A stretch of DNA of 64,000 nt from Gilliamella sp. Occ3-1 (GTDB taxonomy: Bacteria; Pseudomonadota; Gammaproteobacteria; Enterobacterales; Orbaceae). The position numbers and the translations under genes are program-made. A model generated the notes under the pieces. It worked only from the letters and a program-made list of their open reading frames with translations. It was not told where the DNA came from and searched no databases. The DNA is taken from the NCBI RefSeq assembly GCF_001690655.1, contig NZ_LZHQ01000001.1:28000-91999 (forward strand), in the 5' to 3' direction. Shown piece after piece: positions 56,637 through 64,000 of this stretch (position 1 is the stretch's first letter; each line of letters starts with the position of its first letter).

Positions 56637-58493
56637 GTGTTAAACCGTTATCCTTTGTGGAAGTACATTATGTTGGTCGTCGTAATTTGCCTCGGCCTTC
56701 TTTATGCGCTTCCAAATATTTATGGTGAAGATCCCGCTATTCAAATTTCGGGATCAGATACTGCTGAAATTAACGTTGCTACGCAAGATAAAATCAAAAA
56801 ACTTTTAACTGATAATCATATCGAACCAAAATCAATAGTTTATGAAAATAAGTCTATTTTAATTCGTCTTGGTGATAACGATACGCAGCTTAAAGCGAAA
56901 GAAATCATATCAGAAGCATTAGGTGAGCAGTATATCGTTGCATTAAATTTAGCACCAGCAACCCCAACTTGGCTTACGGTGTTAGGTGCAGAACCAATGA
57001 AGCTGGGGCTAGATTTGCGCGGTGGCGTTCACTTTTTAATGGAAGTCGATATGACAACCGCATTAAATAAACTCACAGAACAATCTATTGAAAACATAAA
57101 AACTGAATTTACTAATAGCAAATTAAATTATAAAACGATCAGCAAAGATGGTAATCAACAGATTGCAATGCAATTTGACAATACTGAAGATCGCAATAAA
57201 GCCATCACTAAGATCAGTGGAATACAAGATTTCAAAGTTGTTTCTCAGAGTGAAAATAGTATTGTAATCAATGTCAGTGAACAAAGGTTACAACAAGCCA
57301 AAAGCGATGCTGTACAACAAAACACTACAATTTTACGTAATCGTGTTAACCAGTTGGGAGTTGCTGAACCAATTGTTCAACGCCAAGGCGCAGATCGTAT
57401 AGTTGTTGAATTACCGGGTATACAAGATACGGCATTAGCTAAACGTATTTTGGGGGCAACTGCAACACTTGAATTTAGACAAGTTAATGAAGAAAGTTCC
57501 CCTAACATGCCCGCAATCTTAAAAGGCGATATGCGTATTCCTTATGGTTCAGAAATTAAATATATGGAAAACGGTCGCCCAGTACTACTTTATAAGCGTA
57601 TTGTATTAACAGGGGATCATATAACTGATTCTTCATATCGTGCTAATCAATATGGTCAACCCGAAGTTGCTATTACTCTTGATGGCTCGGGGGGGAAAAG
57701 AATGTTTGATTTTACCCAAAAAAATCTTCATAAAGCAATGGCAACATTGTTTGTTGAATACAAAGATACTGGCAAACGTGATGAAAACGATAAACCAATT
57801 CTTGAAAAACAAGAACGTATTATCAACGTAGCGACGATTCAAGGTATTTTTAGTGACCGTTTTCAGGTAACGGGTATTGGTAATATTGATGAAGCTAAAA
57901 ATTTATCATTATTATTACGTGCAGGGGCTTTAATTGCTCCGATTCAAATCATTGAAGAGCGCACTGTTGGACCATCAATGGGGCAAGAAAATATAACTCA
58001 AGGGTTAGAATCTTGCGCATGGGGTTTAGCGATTTCAGTCATCTTTATGTTAGTGATGTATCGTCTGTTTGGCGTATTTGCTAGCCTTGCATTAGTTGCT
58101 AACTTAATTTTAATTGTTGGTGCAATGTCTTTACTTCCTGGGGCAACGCTAAGTATGCCAGGTATTGCGGGTATTGTGTTAACCGTTGGTATGGCTGTTG
58201 ATGCCAACGTACTGATTAATGAAAGAATAAAAGAAGAACTTAGCAATGGACGCAGTGTTCAGCATGCAATTAATGAAGGGTATGCTGGTGCTTGGAGCAG
58301 TATTTTTGACGCCAACCTTACCACTTTAATTACTGCTATTATTCTTTATGCAGTCGGTACAGGCTCAATTAAAGGTTTTGCCATTACACTAGGCATCGGT
58401 ATTGTAACATCGATGTTTACATCGATTGTCGGTACTCGTGCATTAGCCAATCTTATTTATGGCGGTCGTCGCGTTAATAAGTTATCAATTTAG
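56637..58493 (+). CDS. secD: Protein translocase subunit SecD
   Basis: SecD with SecF uses the proton gradient to help pull exported proteins across the inner membrane. The 618-residue protein (E. coli 615) has an N-terminal membrane helix, a large periplasmic region (about 35-450) with GLDLRGGVHFLMEVD (the D1 motif) near residue 125, and six-helix RND-like C-terminal domain with GAMSLLPGATLSMPGIAG and VGMAVDANVLINERIKEEL (D5/D6). It starts with GTG at 56637. secF begins 9 bp after it. Confidence 0.96.
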   Translation: MLNRYPLWKYIMLVVVICLGLLYALPNIYGEDPAIQISGSDTAEINVATQDKIKKLLTDNHIEPKSIVYENKSILIRLGDNDTQLKAKEIISEALGEQYIVALNLAPATPTWLTVLGAEPMKLGLDLRGGVHFLMEVDMTTALNKLTEQSIENIKTEFTNSKLNYKTISKDGNQQIAMQFDNTEDRNKAITKISGIQDFKVVSQSENSIVINVSEQRLQQAKSDAVQQNTTILRNRVNQLGVAEPIVQRQGADRIVVELPGIQDTALAKRILGATATLEFRQVNEESSPNMPAILKGDMRIPYGSEIKYMENGRPVLLYKRIVLTGDHITDSSYRANQYGQPEVAITLDGSGGKRMFDFTQKNLHKAMATLFVEYKDTGKRDENDKPILEKQERIINVATIQGIFSDRFQVTGIGNIDEAKNLSLLLRAGALIAPIQIIEERTVGPSMGQENITQGLESCAWGLAISVIFMLVMYRLFGVFASLALVANLILIVGAMSLLPGATLSMPGIAGIVLTVGMAVDANVLINERIKEELSNGRSVQHAINEGYAGAWSSIFDANLTTLITAIILYAVGTGSIKGFAITLGIGIVTSMFTSIVGTRALANLIYGGRRVNKLSI

Positions 58494-58502
58494 AGGTTTA
58501 TT

Positions 58503-59504
58503 GTGGTTATTAATAAAAAAGAAAATCATGATGTTAGAGATTTAAATCATGGTCGCAGAGTCCTCGACTTTTTAAAATTTGGCTTTATTGCTTTTGTGAT
58601 TTCAATGTTATTGGTAGTCGCATCTTTTGTTGTTATTTTTGTTAAAGGATTTAACCTAGGACAAGACTTCACTGGTGGTACGACAGTAGAACTCACAGTA
58701 ACAAAAGTGGTTAACCTTGATGACCTTCGTAATAGTTTACGCGATGCGGGTTATCATGAGCCGATAGTGCAATATTATGGTAGCAGTAAAGATATCATTA
58801 TTCGATTACCTTCAACTAAACAAGAAGATGGCAGTACGTCATCAGCTATTGATAATGCACTAGGTACAAAAATTTCCAATTTAATACATAAAGATATTGA
58901 TGCCGATGCTCAAATCAAACGTATTGAATTTGTAGGACCAACAGTAGGCTCTGAACTTGCCCAAGATGGTATATTGGCAATCTGTGCCGCATTAGTGTGT
59001 ATTCTAATCTATATTGCCTTTCGTTTTGAATGGCGATTTGGTACTGGTGCGGTTGTTGCCTTAGCGCATGATGTTATCATCACCGCAGGTTATCTATCAT
59101 TATTTGAACGAGAACTAGATTTAACTATCATTGCTGCAATGTTATCGATAATTGGTTATTCGCTCAATGATACCATTGTAGTTTTCGACCGAATTCGTGA
59201 GAATTTTAGAAAGATTCGACGAGCAGATCCTTACGATGTTATCAACATCTCGTTAACACAAACATTGCACCGTACTTTGATGACGTCAGGGACAACCCTT
59301 GCAGTAGTCATCATTTTGTATATCTTTGGCGGTTCAATGTTAAAAGGTTTCTCTGAAACATTAGGAGTTGGTATTGTGCTTGGTACAATCTCATCAATTT
59401 ATGTGGCTGCGTATATGTCACTCAAATTAGGCGTAAAACGTGAACACTTTATGCCCCCTAAAATTGAAGCAGAAGGTGCAGATCAACCTTCAATATTGCG
59501 TTAA
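58503..59504 (+). CDS. secF: Protein translocase subunit SecF
   Basis: The 333-residue partner of SecD (E. coli 323) has one N-terminal membrane helix (about 27-50), a periplasmic domain with GQDFTGGTTVEL near residue 57, and five further helices with the RND-type motifs FVGPTVGSELAQDG and MLSIIGYSLNDTIVVFDRIREN near 225. GTG 58503 is the start, preceded by AGAGG. A terminator hairpin follows its stop. Confidence 0.96.
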   Translation: MVINKKENHDVRDLNHGRRVLDFLKFGFIAFVISMLLVVASFVVIFVKGFNLGQDFTGGTTVELTVTKVVNLDDLRNSLRDAGYHEPIVQYYGSSKDIIIRLPSTKQEDGSTSSAIDNALGTKISNLIHKDIDADAQIKRIEFVGPTVGSELAQDGILAICAALVCILIYIAFRFEWRFGTGAVVALAHDVIITAGYLSLFERELDLTIIAAMLSIIGYSLNDTIVVFDRIRENFRKIRRADPYDVINISLTQTLHRTLMTSGTTLAVVIILYIFGGSMLKGFSETLGVGIVLGTISSIYVAAYMSLKLGVKREHFMPPKIEAEGADQPSILR

Positions 59505-59511
59505 TCATGTG

Positions 59512-59540
59512 AACTCTGCCATTAATTGGCAGAGTTTTAT
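59512..59540 (+). terminator. Terminator after secF
   Basis: AACTCTGCC (59512-59520), loop ATTAATT, GGCAGAGTT (59528-59536), then TTATT (the run begins in the stem). It lies 7 bp after the secF stop and ends the yajC-secD-secF unit. Confidence 0.85.
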
Positions 59541-59574
59541 TAGACTGTTTTTCAAACAAATAGTACCAAACTAA

Positions 59575-59603
59575 TTGACACTTATCGTTTAGTTGCATAT
59601 TAT
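59575..59603 (+). promoter_or_regulatory. Sigma-70 promoter of tRNA-Ala
   Basis: TTGACA (59575-59580), 17-bp spacer, TATTAT (59598-59603). It lies 26 bp before the mature tRNA 5' end, so a short leader is made. Confidence 0.75.
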
Positions 59604-59629
59604 TAGCCACAGTTTTATCCCTTTCATTT

Positions 59630-59705
59630 GGGGCCATAGCTCAGCTGGGAGAGCGCAACGCTGGCAGCGTTGAGGTCAGGGGTTCGATCCCCCTTGGCTC
59701 CACCA
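59630..59705 (+). tRNA. alaT-like: tRNA-Ala (anticodon GGC)
   Basis: A 76-nt cloverleaf with CCA encoded. The acceptor stem GGGGCCA/TGGCTCC (one G-U), D-arm around AGCTCAGCTGGGAGAGC, anticodon stem CAACG/CGTTG with loop CTGGCAG (anticodon GGC, reads GCC), and TpsiC arm with GGTTCGATC are all visible. A phage-type integrase gene starts 183 bp downstream in the same direction, so the 3' end of this tRNA is the likely integration site. Confidence 0.97.
59679..59705 (+). other. Probable attachment site (attL) of an integrated element
   Basis: The 3' end of tRNA-Ala, including the TpsiC arm and acceptor strand, is directly followed by an integrase gene of the P4 type, whose members use tRNA 3' ends. 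A matching copy of the tRNA end was not found in the remaining 4.3 kb, so the far attachment site should lie beyond this window. Confidence 0.6.
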
Positions 59706-59827
59706 ATTCAATAATCAGTAACATTCTTTTAAACCCTAAAAAGCACACCAAACCCAGTAATAACAAGCCTTAAAGTCTATTTTATTGCCCATTAAGTATC
59801 AGTAAGGTACATTTACAACCATAATTT

Positions 59828-59881
59828 TTAGGTATATGCTTAGGTATACAGACGCAATATACTTATATATCGTATACCTAA
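59828..59881. promoter_or_regulatory. TTAGGTATA repeats in front of the integrase gene
   Basis: Two direct copies, TTAGGTATAT (59828-59837) and TTAGGTATAC (59840-59849), and an inverted copy GTATACCTAA (59872-59881) that ends 7 bp before the integrase start codon. They are likely arm sites or an operator for the integrase or its directionality factor, and would overlap the integrase promoter. Confidence 0.55.
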
Positions 59882-59888
59882 AATAATT

Positions 59889-61139
59889 ATGGCAAGGAAA
59901 ACACATCCATTAACAGACACCCAAATAAAAGCAGCCAAACCAAGAGATAAAGATTACTCTTTATTTGATGGCGGTGGTATGTATCTCTTAGTTAAATCGA
60001 ATAATTCTAAAATCTGGCGTTTTAAGTATACGCGTCCATATACCAAAAAGGGCGCATTAATTAGCTTCGGTAGTTATCCTGAGGTTTCACTACAGCAAGC
60101 GCGAAAACAACGAGATGAAGCGCGAGAATTAATAAAGCAAGGTGTAGATCCTCAAGAGCACAAAGCAGAACAAGAACAACGTAAGCATGACGAAATTACT
60201 AGCACCTTTAAAAAGGTAGCCGCTGATTGGTTTAAAGTTACAAGTGGCAAAGGACTAACTGAAAGCACCTTAAAAAGAACGTGGGAATCGTTAGAGTTAC
60301 ATTTATTTCCTTATATTGGTGATAAATCAATCTTTAAATTAAAAGCAAAAGAATTTATTAAGGCCATGGAGCCACTAAGAGCTAATGGTAAATTAGAAAC
60401 AATTAAAAGACTTTGCCAACGTATCAATGAGATTATGTTTTATGCGGTGAATATAGGCTTGATTGATGCTAACCCAGCAGCCAAGATAAAAGATGCTTTT
60501 GAAAGCCCTATAAAAGGGCAAATGCCAACAATAAACGCGCAAGAGCTGCCCCAATTTATGCAATCCCTTGCTATGGCCAGAATCGAATTACAAACGCGTT
60601 GCTTGATTGAATGGCAATTATTAACAATGACACGCCCAAATGAAGCGGTAGGGGCAAAATGGCAAGAGATTGATCTAGACAATTGCTTATGGGTTATTCC
60701 TGCCGAAAAAATGAAAATGAGGCGAGAGCATACTATTACACTCAATAAGCAGGCTATGGCTATATTATCCATTATGAAGCCTATAAGTGGGCATAGAGAG
60801 CATATATTCCCAAGTATGAAACCACCTTATACAATCCCGATGAATAGTAGTACTGCTAACATGGCAATAAAGCGCATGGGATATAAAGATAAGCTTGTTG
60901 CGCATGGCTTAAGAGCTTTAGCAAGCACGATATTAAATGAGCAAGGTTTTGACCCTAATATTATTGAAGCGGCACTAGCCCATGTCGATACTAATAGCGT
61001 CAGGCGAGCCTATAACCGTGCTACTTACCTAGAACAGCGCAGAATTATGCTTGACTGGTGGGGTGACTTTGTCGAGCAAGCAAGCCAAGGAAATGTCTCA
61101 CTATCAGGTAACCGCAATTTAAAGCTAGTTAATCATTAA
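59889..61139 (+). CDS. P4-type tyrosine recombinase (integrase) at tRNA-Ala
   Basis: The 416-residue integrase has the N-terminal DUF4102 arm-binding domain (PLTDTQIKAAKPRDKDYSLFDGGGMYLLV, about 7-90), a SAM-like core-binding domain (about 105-200) and a catalytic domain with Arg249 (MTRPNEA), His339 and Arg342 (HGLRALAS), His365 (ALAHVD) and Tyr375 (AYNRATY). All catalytic residues are present. It reads away from tRNA-Ala and marks the left end of a genomic island. GC is a little higher than its neighbours. Confidence 0.95.
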   Translation: MARKTHPLTDTQIKAAKPRDKDYSLFDGGGMYLLVKSNNSKIWRFKYTRPYTKKGALISFGSYPEVSLQQARKQRDEARELIKQGVDPQEHKAEQEQRKHDEITSTFKKVAADWFKVTSGKGLTESTLKRTWESLELHLFPYIGDKSIFKLKAKEFIKAMEPLRANGKLETIKRLCQRINEIMFYAVNIGLIDANPAAKIKDAFESPIKGQMPTINAQELPQFMQSLAMARIELQTRCLIEWQLLTMTRPNEAVGAKWQEIDLDNCLWVIPAEKMKMRREHTITLNKQAMAILSIMKPISGHREHIFPSMKPPYTIPMNSSTANMAIKRMGYKDKLVAHGLRALASTILNEQGFDPNIIEAALAHVDTNSVRRAYNRATYLEQRRIMLDWWGDFVEQASQGNVSLSGNRNLKLVNH

Positions 61140-61675
61140 CCATATCGCGCTATTCATACCGTGCCCCATATTTGGGTTATTCACTTCAATTCTCCATAAT
61201 AACCACTCCTCATATCTGAGGGTGCTTTTTCAAATGTCATCCTTTAACTATACCAATTATTAAGTTGTTTTTATGCTTACCCCCCCATATTCTTAAACTT
61301 TTAATATAAAGTGTTCACTACTATTCACCAACCTAATATTAATTTATATATATCAATATATTATATACTTGTTATATATATTTTTTGGTGTTCACTAGTA
61401 TTCACTACTGTTCACTACTATACACATTATTAAAATAATCTTGATCCTGTAATTAACCAATTGAAATATAAATATATTTATATAGCGTTATTTTCTTATT
61501 AAAATAAAATATTTATTAATCATAATGTTAAGTTAGGATGATTTTAAGGTTGATCCAGGGCTATTATTGGAGGAAAAGAATAAATGCTCTATGGTGATTT
61601 CCACCATGCAGGGAGAGTTACATAATTATATTACCTTATATATAAATGATTTAATCTTACATAGAGGATATTATT
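61140..61675. other. 536-bp non-coding stretch with clustered TTCAC repeats
   Basis: No convincing gene. Between 61311-61329 and 61388-61425 lie five or six copies of TTCACTA/TTCACCA-like units, several as [AG]TTCACTACTA, separated by a very AT-rich tract (61331-61386). The frame at 61567-61788 runs across the IS boundary and is not believed. See the repeat entry. Confidence 0.6.
61311..61425. repeat. Clustered TTCAC[TC] iteron-like repeats around an AT-rich core
   Basis: Units GTGTTCACTA, CTATTCACCA, GTGTTCACTA, GTATTCACTA, CTGTTCACTA and a weaker CTATACACA flank a 55-bp AT-only stretch. The P4 satellite-phage alpha primase binds iterons whose complement is CTGTTCACC, which these resemble. 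With a P4-type integrase next to it, a P4-like replication origin remnant is plausible, but no alpha gene is present. Confidence 0.5.
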
Positions 61676-61743
61676 TTGTCATATTTTGCTATAGATTTAG
61701 ATACAAAAGAAAAACATGGAATGGCAACACATTTTCAAACAAA
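61676..61743 (+). pseudogene. 5' fragment of a small gene cut by the IS3-family element
   Basis: A TTG start at 61676 with an AGAGGA ribosome site 7 bp before it opens the frame SYFAIDLDTKEKHGMATHFQ, which runs straight into the IS end. A protein-like, broken sequence on the other side of the IS (about 62925-63110) may be its 3' part. The family is not recognised. Confidence 0.5.
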
Positions 61744-62605
61744 AAAATTAAGGGTAAGTGTTTTTTAAATTCAACGGGAGGCAAGTAGCCTAACGAAGAA
61801 TGTAATCGTTTATGATTATACCAATAGGCATAAGCCGAAAAAGCGCGTTGTAACTCAGCCGTTGAGTTGAAACGTTGGCCTTTTACAAATTCCGTTTTAA
61901 TTGTTTTAAATGTCGCTTCCGCTACCGCATTGTCATAAGGACATCCTTTCTTGCTTAATGAATGCGTGATATTAAATGTCTTAAAACAATCCGCTAATAA
62001 CCGATTATCAAACTCTTTACCGCGGTCTGAATGAAATAAATCTAATTTTGATAATGGTTGTTTAATTTGGCTTAATGCCGACATAACAAGCTATGCTGTT
62101 TTATGTTGACCAACATGGTAACCGACAATTTGCCTATCGGATAAGTTCACTAAAACACATAAATAGTTCCAACGTTGCTTAACTTGAATATAGGTTAAAT
62201 CCGCAACAACAATTTGTTTTTTATCACCTACATCAAATTGTCGTTGCAGGTGATTTTCTGTGGCGGTTTCATTCACTTCCGTATTGTGAGATTGATAACG
62301 TTTAACGGTGTATTTTGATACCAGCAATAAGGCTTTCATCACCCGAGCAATGTAACGGCGTGACACCCAAATATTCTCTTTCTGTAAATCAAAACGAATT
62401 CGTCTTGTACCATAAGACTGATAGCTCTGATTAAATAGCGTCACGATTTTATCGGCATAAAGCCCTACTGATTTTTGTCTATTCAATTTACACTGATAAT
62501 AAGCATAATGTCTTGATAATCCTAAATATTGACATAGTTTTGTTATGCTATAACGATGTCGATTTGCTTTTAGGATAGCGATTTTCGTCCTATTATCAGT
62601 GCTGC
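61689..62605 (-). pseudogene. IS3-family transposase OrfB (DDE), interrupted by a TAG codon
   Basis: The DDE transposase frame opens in the -1 frame relative to orfA near 62605 (KIAILKANRHRYSITKLCQYLG), giving the usual OrfAB fusion by frameshift. It has the helix-turn-helix-like HTH_21 region, the first Asp in VVADLTYIQ, then TAG at 62091-62093 (GQHKTA*LVMS, Gln expected), and the second half with Asp in FHSDRGKEFDN and Glu in DNAVAEATFKT. The two halves are in the same frame, so one base change separates it from a whole gene. The C-terminus runs out over the IS end to 61689. Confidence 0.85.
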
Positions 62606-62930
62606 TTGCTTTAAAATATCGTTTTCCATACGGAGTTGTTTAAGCTCTTTACGCAATGCGATTAACTCTTGTTCTTGTGGACTGCGATTATCTTTTGTTT
62701 TAAATGAGCCGCTTTGGCTTGCTTGCGTTATCCAACGGTCCAATGCTGATGGTGTCAAATCATATTCTGCAACGATTTCACTACGTGATTTACCATGTCG
62801 ATAAAGACTGACCATTTGCTGTTTAAAATCATCTGTGAATGTTCGTCTTTTGCGTTTAATCTTATTCATATTTGTTCCTTTTTTAGTTGTGATAAGTTTA
62901 CCTTACCCCTTAAAAAAGTTGTATGAATTA
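61745..62930 (-). mobile_element. IS3-family insertion sequence with interrupted orfB
   Basis: The element carries orfA and orfB on the minus strand. Imperfect terminal inverted repeats are seen: AATTAAGGGTAAGTG near 61752 and the complement of CCTTACCCCTTAAAAAAG near 62902 (shared core TTAAGGG(G)TAAG). Exact ends and target duplication could not be fixed. The orfB nonsense codon suggests that this copy cannot move by itself. Confidence 0.8.
62570..62869 (-). CDS. IS3-family transposase OrfA
   Basis: The 99-residue DNA-binding subunit has the transposase-8 helix-turn-helix (RRTFTDDFKQQMVSLYRHGKSRSEIVAEYDLTPSALDRWI, given in part) and a C-terminal leucine-zipper-like coiled coil (EQELIALRKELKQLRMENDILKQAA). 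It overlaps the start of the orfB frame near GGACGAAAATCG, where -1 frameshifting would join the two. An AAAAAGGAAC ribosome site precedes the ATG. Confidence 0.92.
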   Translation of the reverse strand: MNKIKRKRRTFTDDFKQQMVSLYRHGKSRSEIVAEYDLTPSALDRWITQASQSGSFKTKDNRSPQEQELIALRKELKQLRMENDILKQAALIIGRKSLS

Positions 62931-63110
62931 GTGTAGCCGATCCAAATTTTGTAGGAGTAACGATATATACAATTCAGCCCTTGATAAAGGATACATTATC
63001 GTGGCATTAATTTTAACCTAGAGTTCACTTTTTTGGACGCAGTATGTAGTAAAAAAGAACAAAAAATGACCAGGAATGGATTAATTATATTAAAAATGTT
63101 ATTTGATTAA
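62925..63110 (+). pseudogene. Decayed 3' part of a gene beyond the IS
   Basis: Directly after the IS, SVADPNFVGVTIYTIQP reads in one frame, and after a shift RGINFNLEFTFLDAVCSKK and following residues continue to TAA 63108-63110. The style suggests the tail of a single small protein, possibly the same gene whose start lies at 61676. No family is recognised. Confidence 0.4.
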
Positions 63111-63119
63111 GGAGAAATG

Positions 63120-63422
63120 ATGAAAAAATATTTATTTACGTTATTAGGCTGTTTTTTATTAACTGGTTGTGGAGATGAAATGCCACCAAAATGTGATAGT
63201 AAGGATGCAGAAAATATATTAAAAGAAATTTACACAAGAGAAGGTTTTAAAAAGCCGACTATTGTTAATCAAAAAACACTCCGTACTGATAATGATAATA
63301 AACAGTATCTATGTCAGGCATATTTACAAGAAGCAACTTTAATGAAGTCAGGCTCGTTTAAATACTCTATTACTTGGCAAGATAAACAACAAAAAATATT
63401 TTATGTCCAATTAATCGATTAA
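63120..63422 (+). CDS. Small lipoprotein of unknown function
   Basis: From ATG 63120 the protein has 100 residues (ATG 63117 is also possible; GGAG at 63111-63114 is better spaced for 63120). It has a lipoprotein signal with lipobox LTGC at about residues 14-17 (MKKYLFTLLGCFLLTGC). The mature part of about 83 residues is polar, with two further cysteines (PPKCDS and QYLCQAY) that may form a disulfide. It lies inside the genomic island, 25 bp before a frameshifted small membrane-protein gene. No family is recognised. Confidence 0.75.
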   Translation: MKKYLFTLLGCFLLTGCGDEMPPKCDSKDAENILKEIYTREGFKKPTIVNQKTLRTDNDNKQYLCQAYLQEATLMKSGSFKYSITWQDKQQKIFYVQLID

Positions 63423-63446
63423 TAAAGTTTTATAAGGAATTGTCAA

Positions 63447-63711
63447 ATGTCCATTCTACAAAAAATAAAATCCCAACAAGACAAAAGCAAAGAAGCGCAT
63501 AAAAAAATTCATACAAGGAGCATATGGATTGGCCAAAACTTTTTGGCTATATTGGTTTCTTCCTGTTGCTTTTATAACTATTGCAGATTCCATTTTTCCC
63601 ACAAGTAAAAATGGATTAATAACAAATGTAATGATAATTTTTTGGTCAGGTATTGTAAATACCCCAAACTTAATACACAACTCACGTAGAAAATTAAGCT
63701 GCCTGTTTTAA
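63447..63711 (+). pseudogene. Small membrane protein gene, frameshifted in an A7 run and cut by an IS
   Basis: ATG 63447 (AAGGA before it) opens MSILQKIKSQQDKSKEAHKK. Removing one A from the A7 run at 63501-63507 joins it to KFIQGAYGLAKTFWLYWFL and on, with two membrane segments (WLYWFLPVAFITIAD, LITNVMIIFWSGIV), up to TPNLI near 63675, where the IS3-family end begins; the last residues to 63711 are IS sequence. The frame thus has both a shift and a truncation. Alternatively, slippage on A7 could allow some full product. Confidence 0.65.
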
Positions 63712-64000
63712 TGTTTTATATTCGATCGGCGTCATATTATTTAGTGCTTCATGAGGCCTTTCGGTGTTATAAATCGTTAACCATTCTTCGGTTATTCTCC
63801 TTGCTTGCGCTAGGTTGTTAAAAAGATATAAATCTAACACTTCAGTTCGATAAGTCCGATTAAATCGTTCAATGTAACCATTTTGATAAGGGCTACCGGG
63901 TTTGATGTAATCTATAGTTATACCATGTGTTTTTGCCCAATTAGTAAACGTGTTTCCGGTGAATTCTGGTCCATTATCGACTCGTATTTTTAATGGATAC
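63675..64000 (-). mobile_element. Second IS3-family element, partial (runs past the window end)
   Basis: The 3' end of an IS3-family transposase and the adjoining IS terminus. It differs in sequence from the element at 61745-62930, so two IS types have entered this island. It cuts the small membrane-protein gene. Confidence 0.75.
63694..64000 (-). CDS. IS3-family transposase OrfB, C-terminal part (5' end outside window)
   Basis: About 101 residues ending IEYKTLKQAA. The DDE integrase core is seen: IRVDNGPEFTGNTF with the second Asp, GSPYQNGYIERFNRTYR with the catalytic Glu, then the usual WLTIYNTERPHEALNNMTP. The gene starts beyond base 64000. Confidence 0.93.
   Translation of the reverse strand, partial: YPLKIRVDNGPEFTGNTFTNWAKTHGITIDYIKPGSPYQNGYIERFNRTYRTEVLDLYLFNNLAQARRITEEWLTIYNTERPHEALNNMTPIEYKTLKQAA

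Noticed and set aside
61567..61788. 73-codon frame running into the IS end
   Set aside because: It crosses the IS boundary, has no good ribosome site, and conflicts with the better supported TTG start at 61676 in another frame.

Overview
The window is chromosomal DNA from an AT-rich gammaproteobacterium. Many blocks keep the E. coli neighbour order: serA-rpiA-argP, hemE-yjaG-hupA, metB/metJ/rpmE, yhcB(zapG)-degQ-degS, aspS-nudB, yajC-secD-secF. Low GC, many decayed genes, sugar and organic-acid fermentation loci and a DciA-type helicase loader together suggest a host-associated fermenter, probably of the Orbaceae (Gilliamella/Orbus type). That assignment is inference from gene content and gene order, not from a marker tree.

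Layout. 1-3022: 3' part of a sorbitol (glucitol) operon (srlE end, srlB, srlD, gutM, srlR). 3160-10033: housekeeping genes (serA, rpiA, argP, hemE, yjaG, hupA, ybaK, a YciC-like membrane protein). 10101-13116: glyQS, then about 790 bp without an intact gene but with possible decayed coding. 13905-18933: periplasmic alpha-carbonic anhydrase and a five-gene minus-strand unit (Xi-class glutathione transferase, amino-acid ABC permease, ATPase, GNAT acetyltransferase, binding lipoprotein). 19104-28319: citrate fermentation island: CitAB two-component system, divergent CitS-type carrier, an FAH-family enzyme, citCDEFX; citG and oxaloacetate decarboxylase pump genes are absent. 28397-30359: metB and metJ flanking a four-box MetJ operator, then rpmE. 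30500-34045: degS, degQ, zapG, dciA. 34273-41431: gluconate-type permease with a ruined divergent GntR/FCD regulator, dusC, moeB, an M20 amidohydrolase with a two-part DUF3100-type membrane system, and a broken isochorismatase-family gene. 41715-49769: aspS, nudB, a broken secreted protein, ubiD, a Sel1-repeat protein, ppc. 50103-56050: nuoJKLMN alone. 56237-59504: yajC-secD-secF. 59630-64000: tRNA-Ala(GGC) with an integrated element (P4-type integrase, TTCAC repeats, an IS3-family copy with a nonsense codon, small accessory genes, a second IS3-family element running off the edge).

The most unusual locus is nuoJKLMN. It encodes only the membrane-arm subunits J to N of respiratory complex I, with no nuoA-I in front. 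All five frames are open, yet NuoL, NuoM and NuoK lack several nearly invariant charged residues of the proton path, whereas NuoN keeps most of them and has gained a periplasmic low-complexity loop of roughly 80-95 residues. That pattern points to a retained but repurposed or proton-inactive membrane module rather than an ordinary complex I. A second point of interest is the citrate locus, where an FAH-family enzyme sits where an oxaloacetate-consuming step would be expected. Several genes are caught in mid-decay, consistent with ongoing genome reduction.
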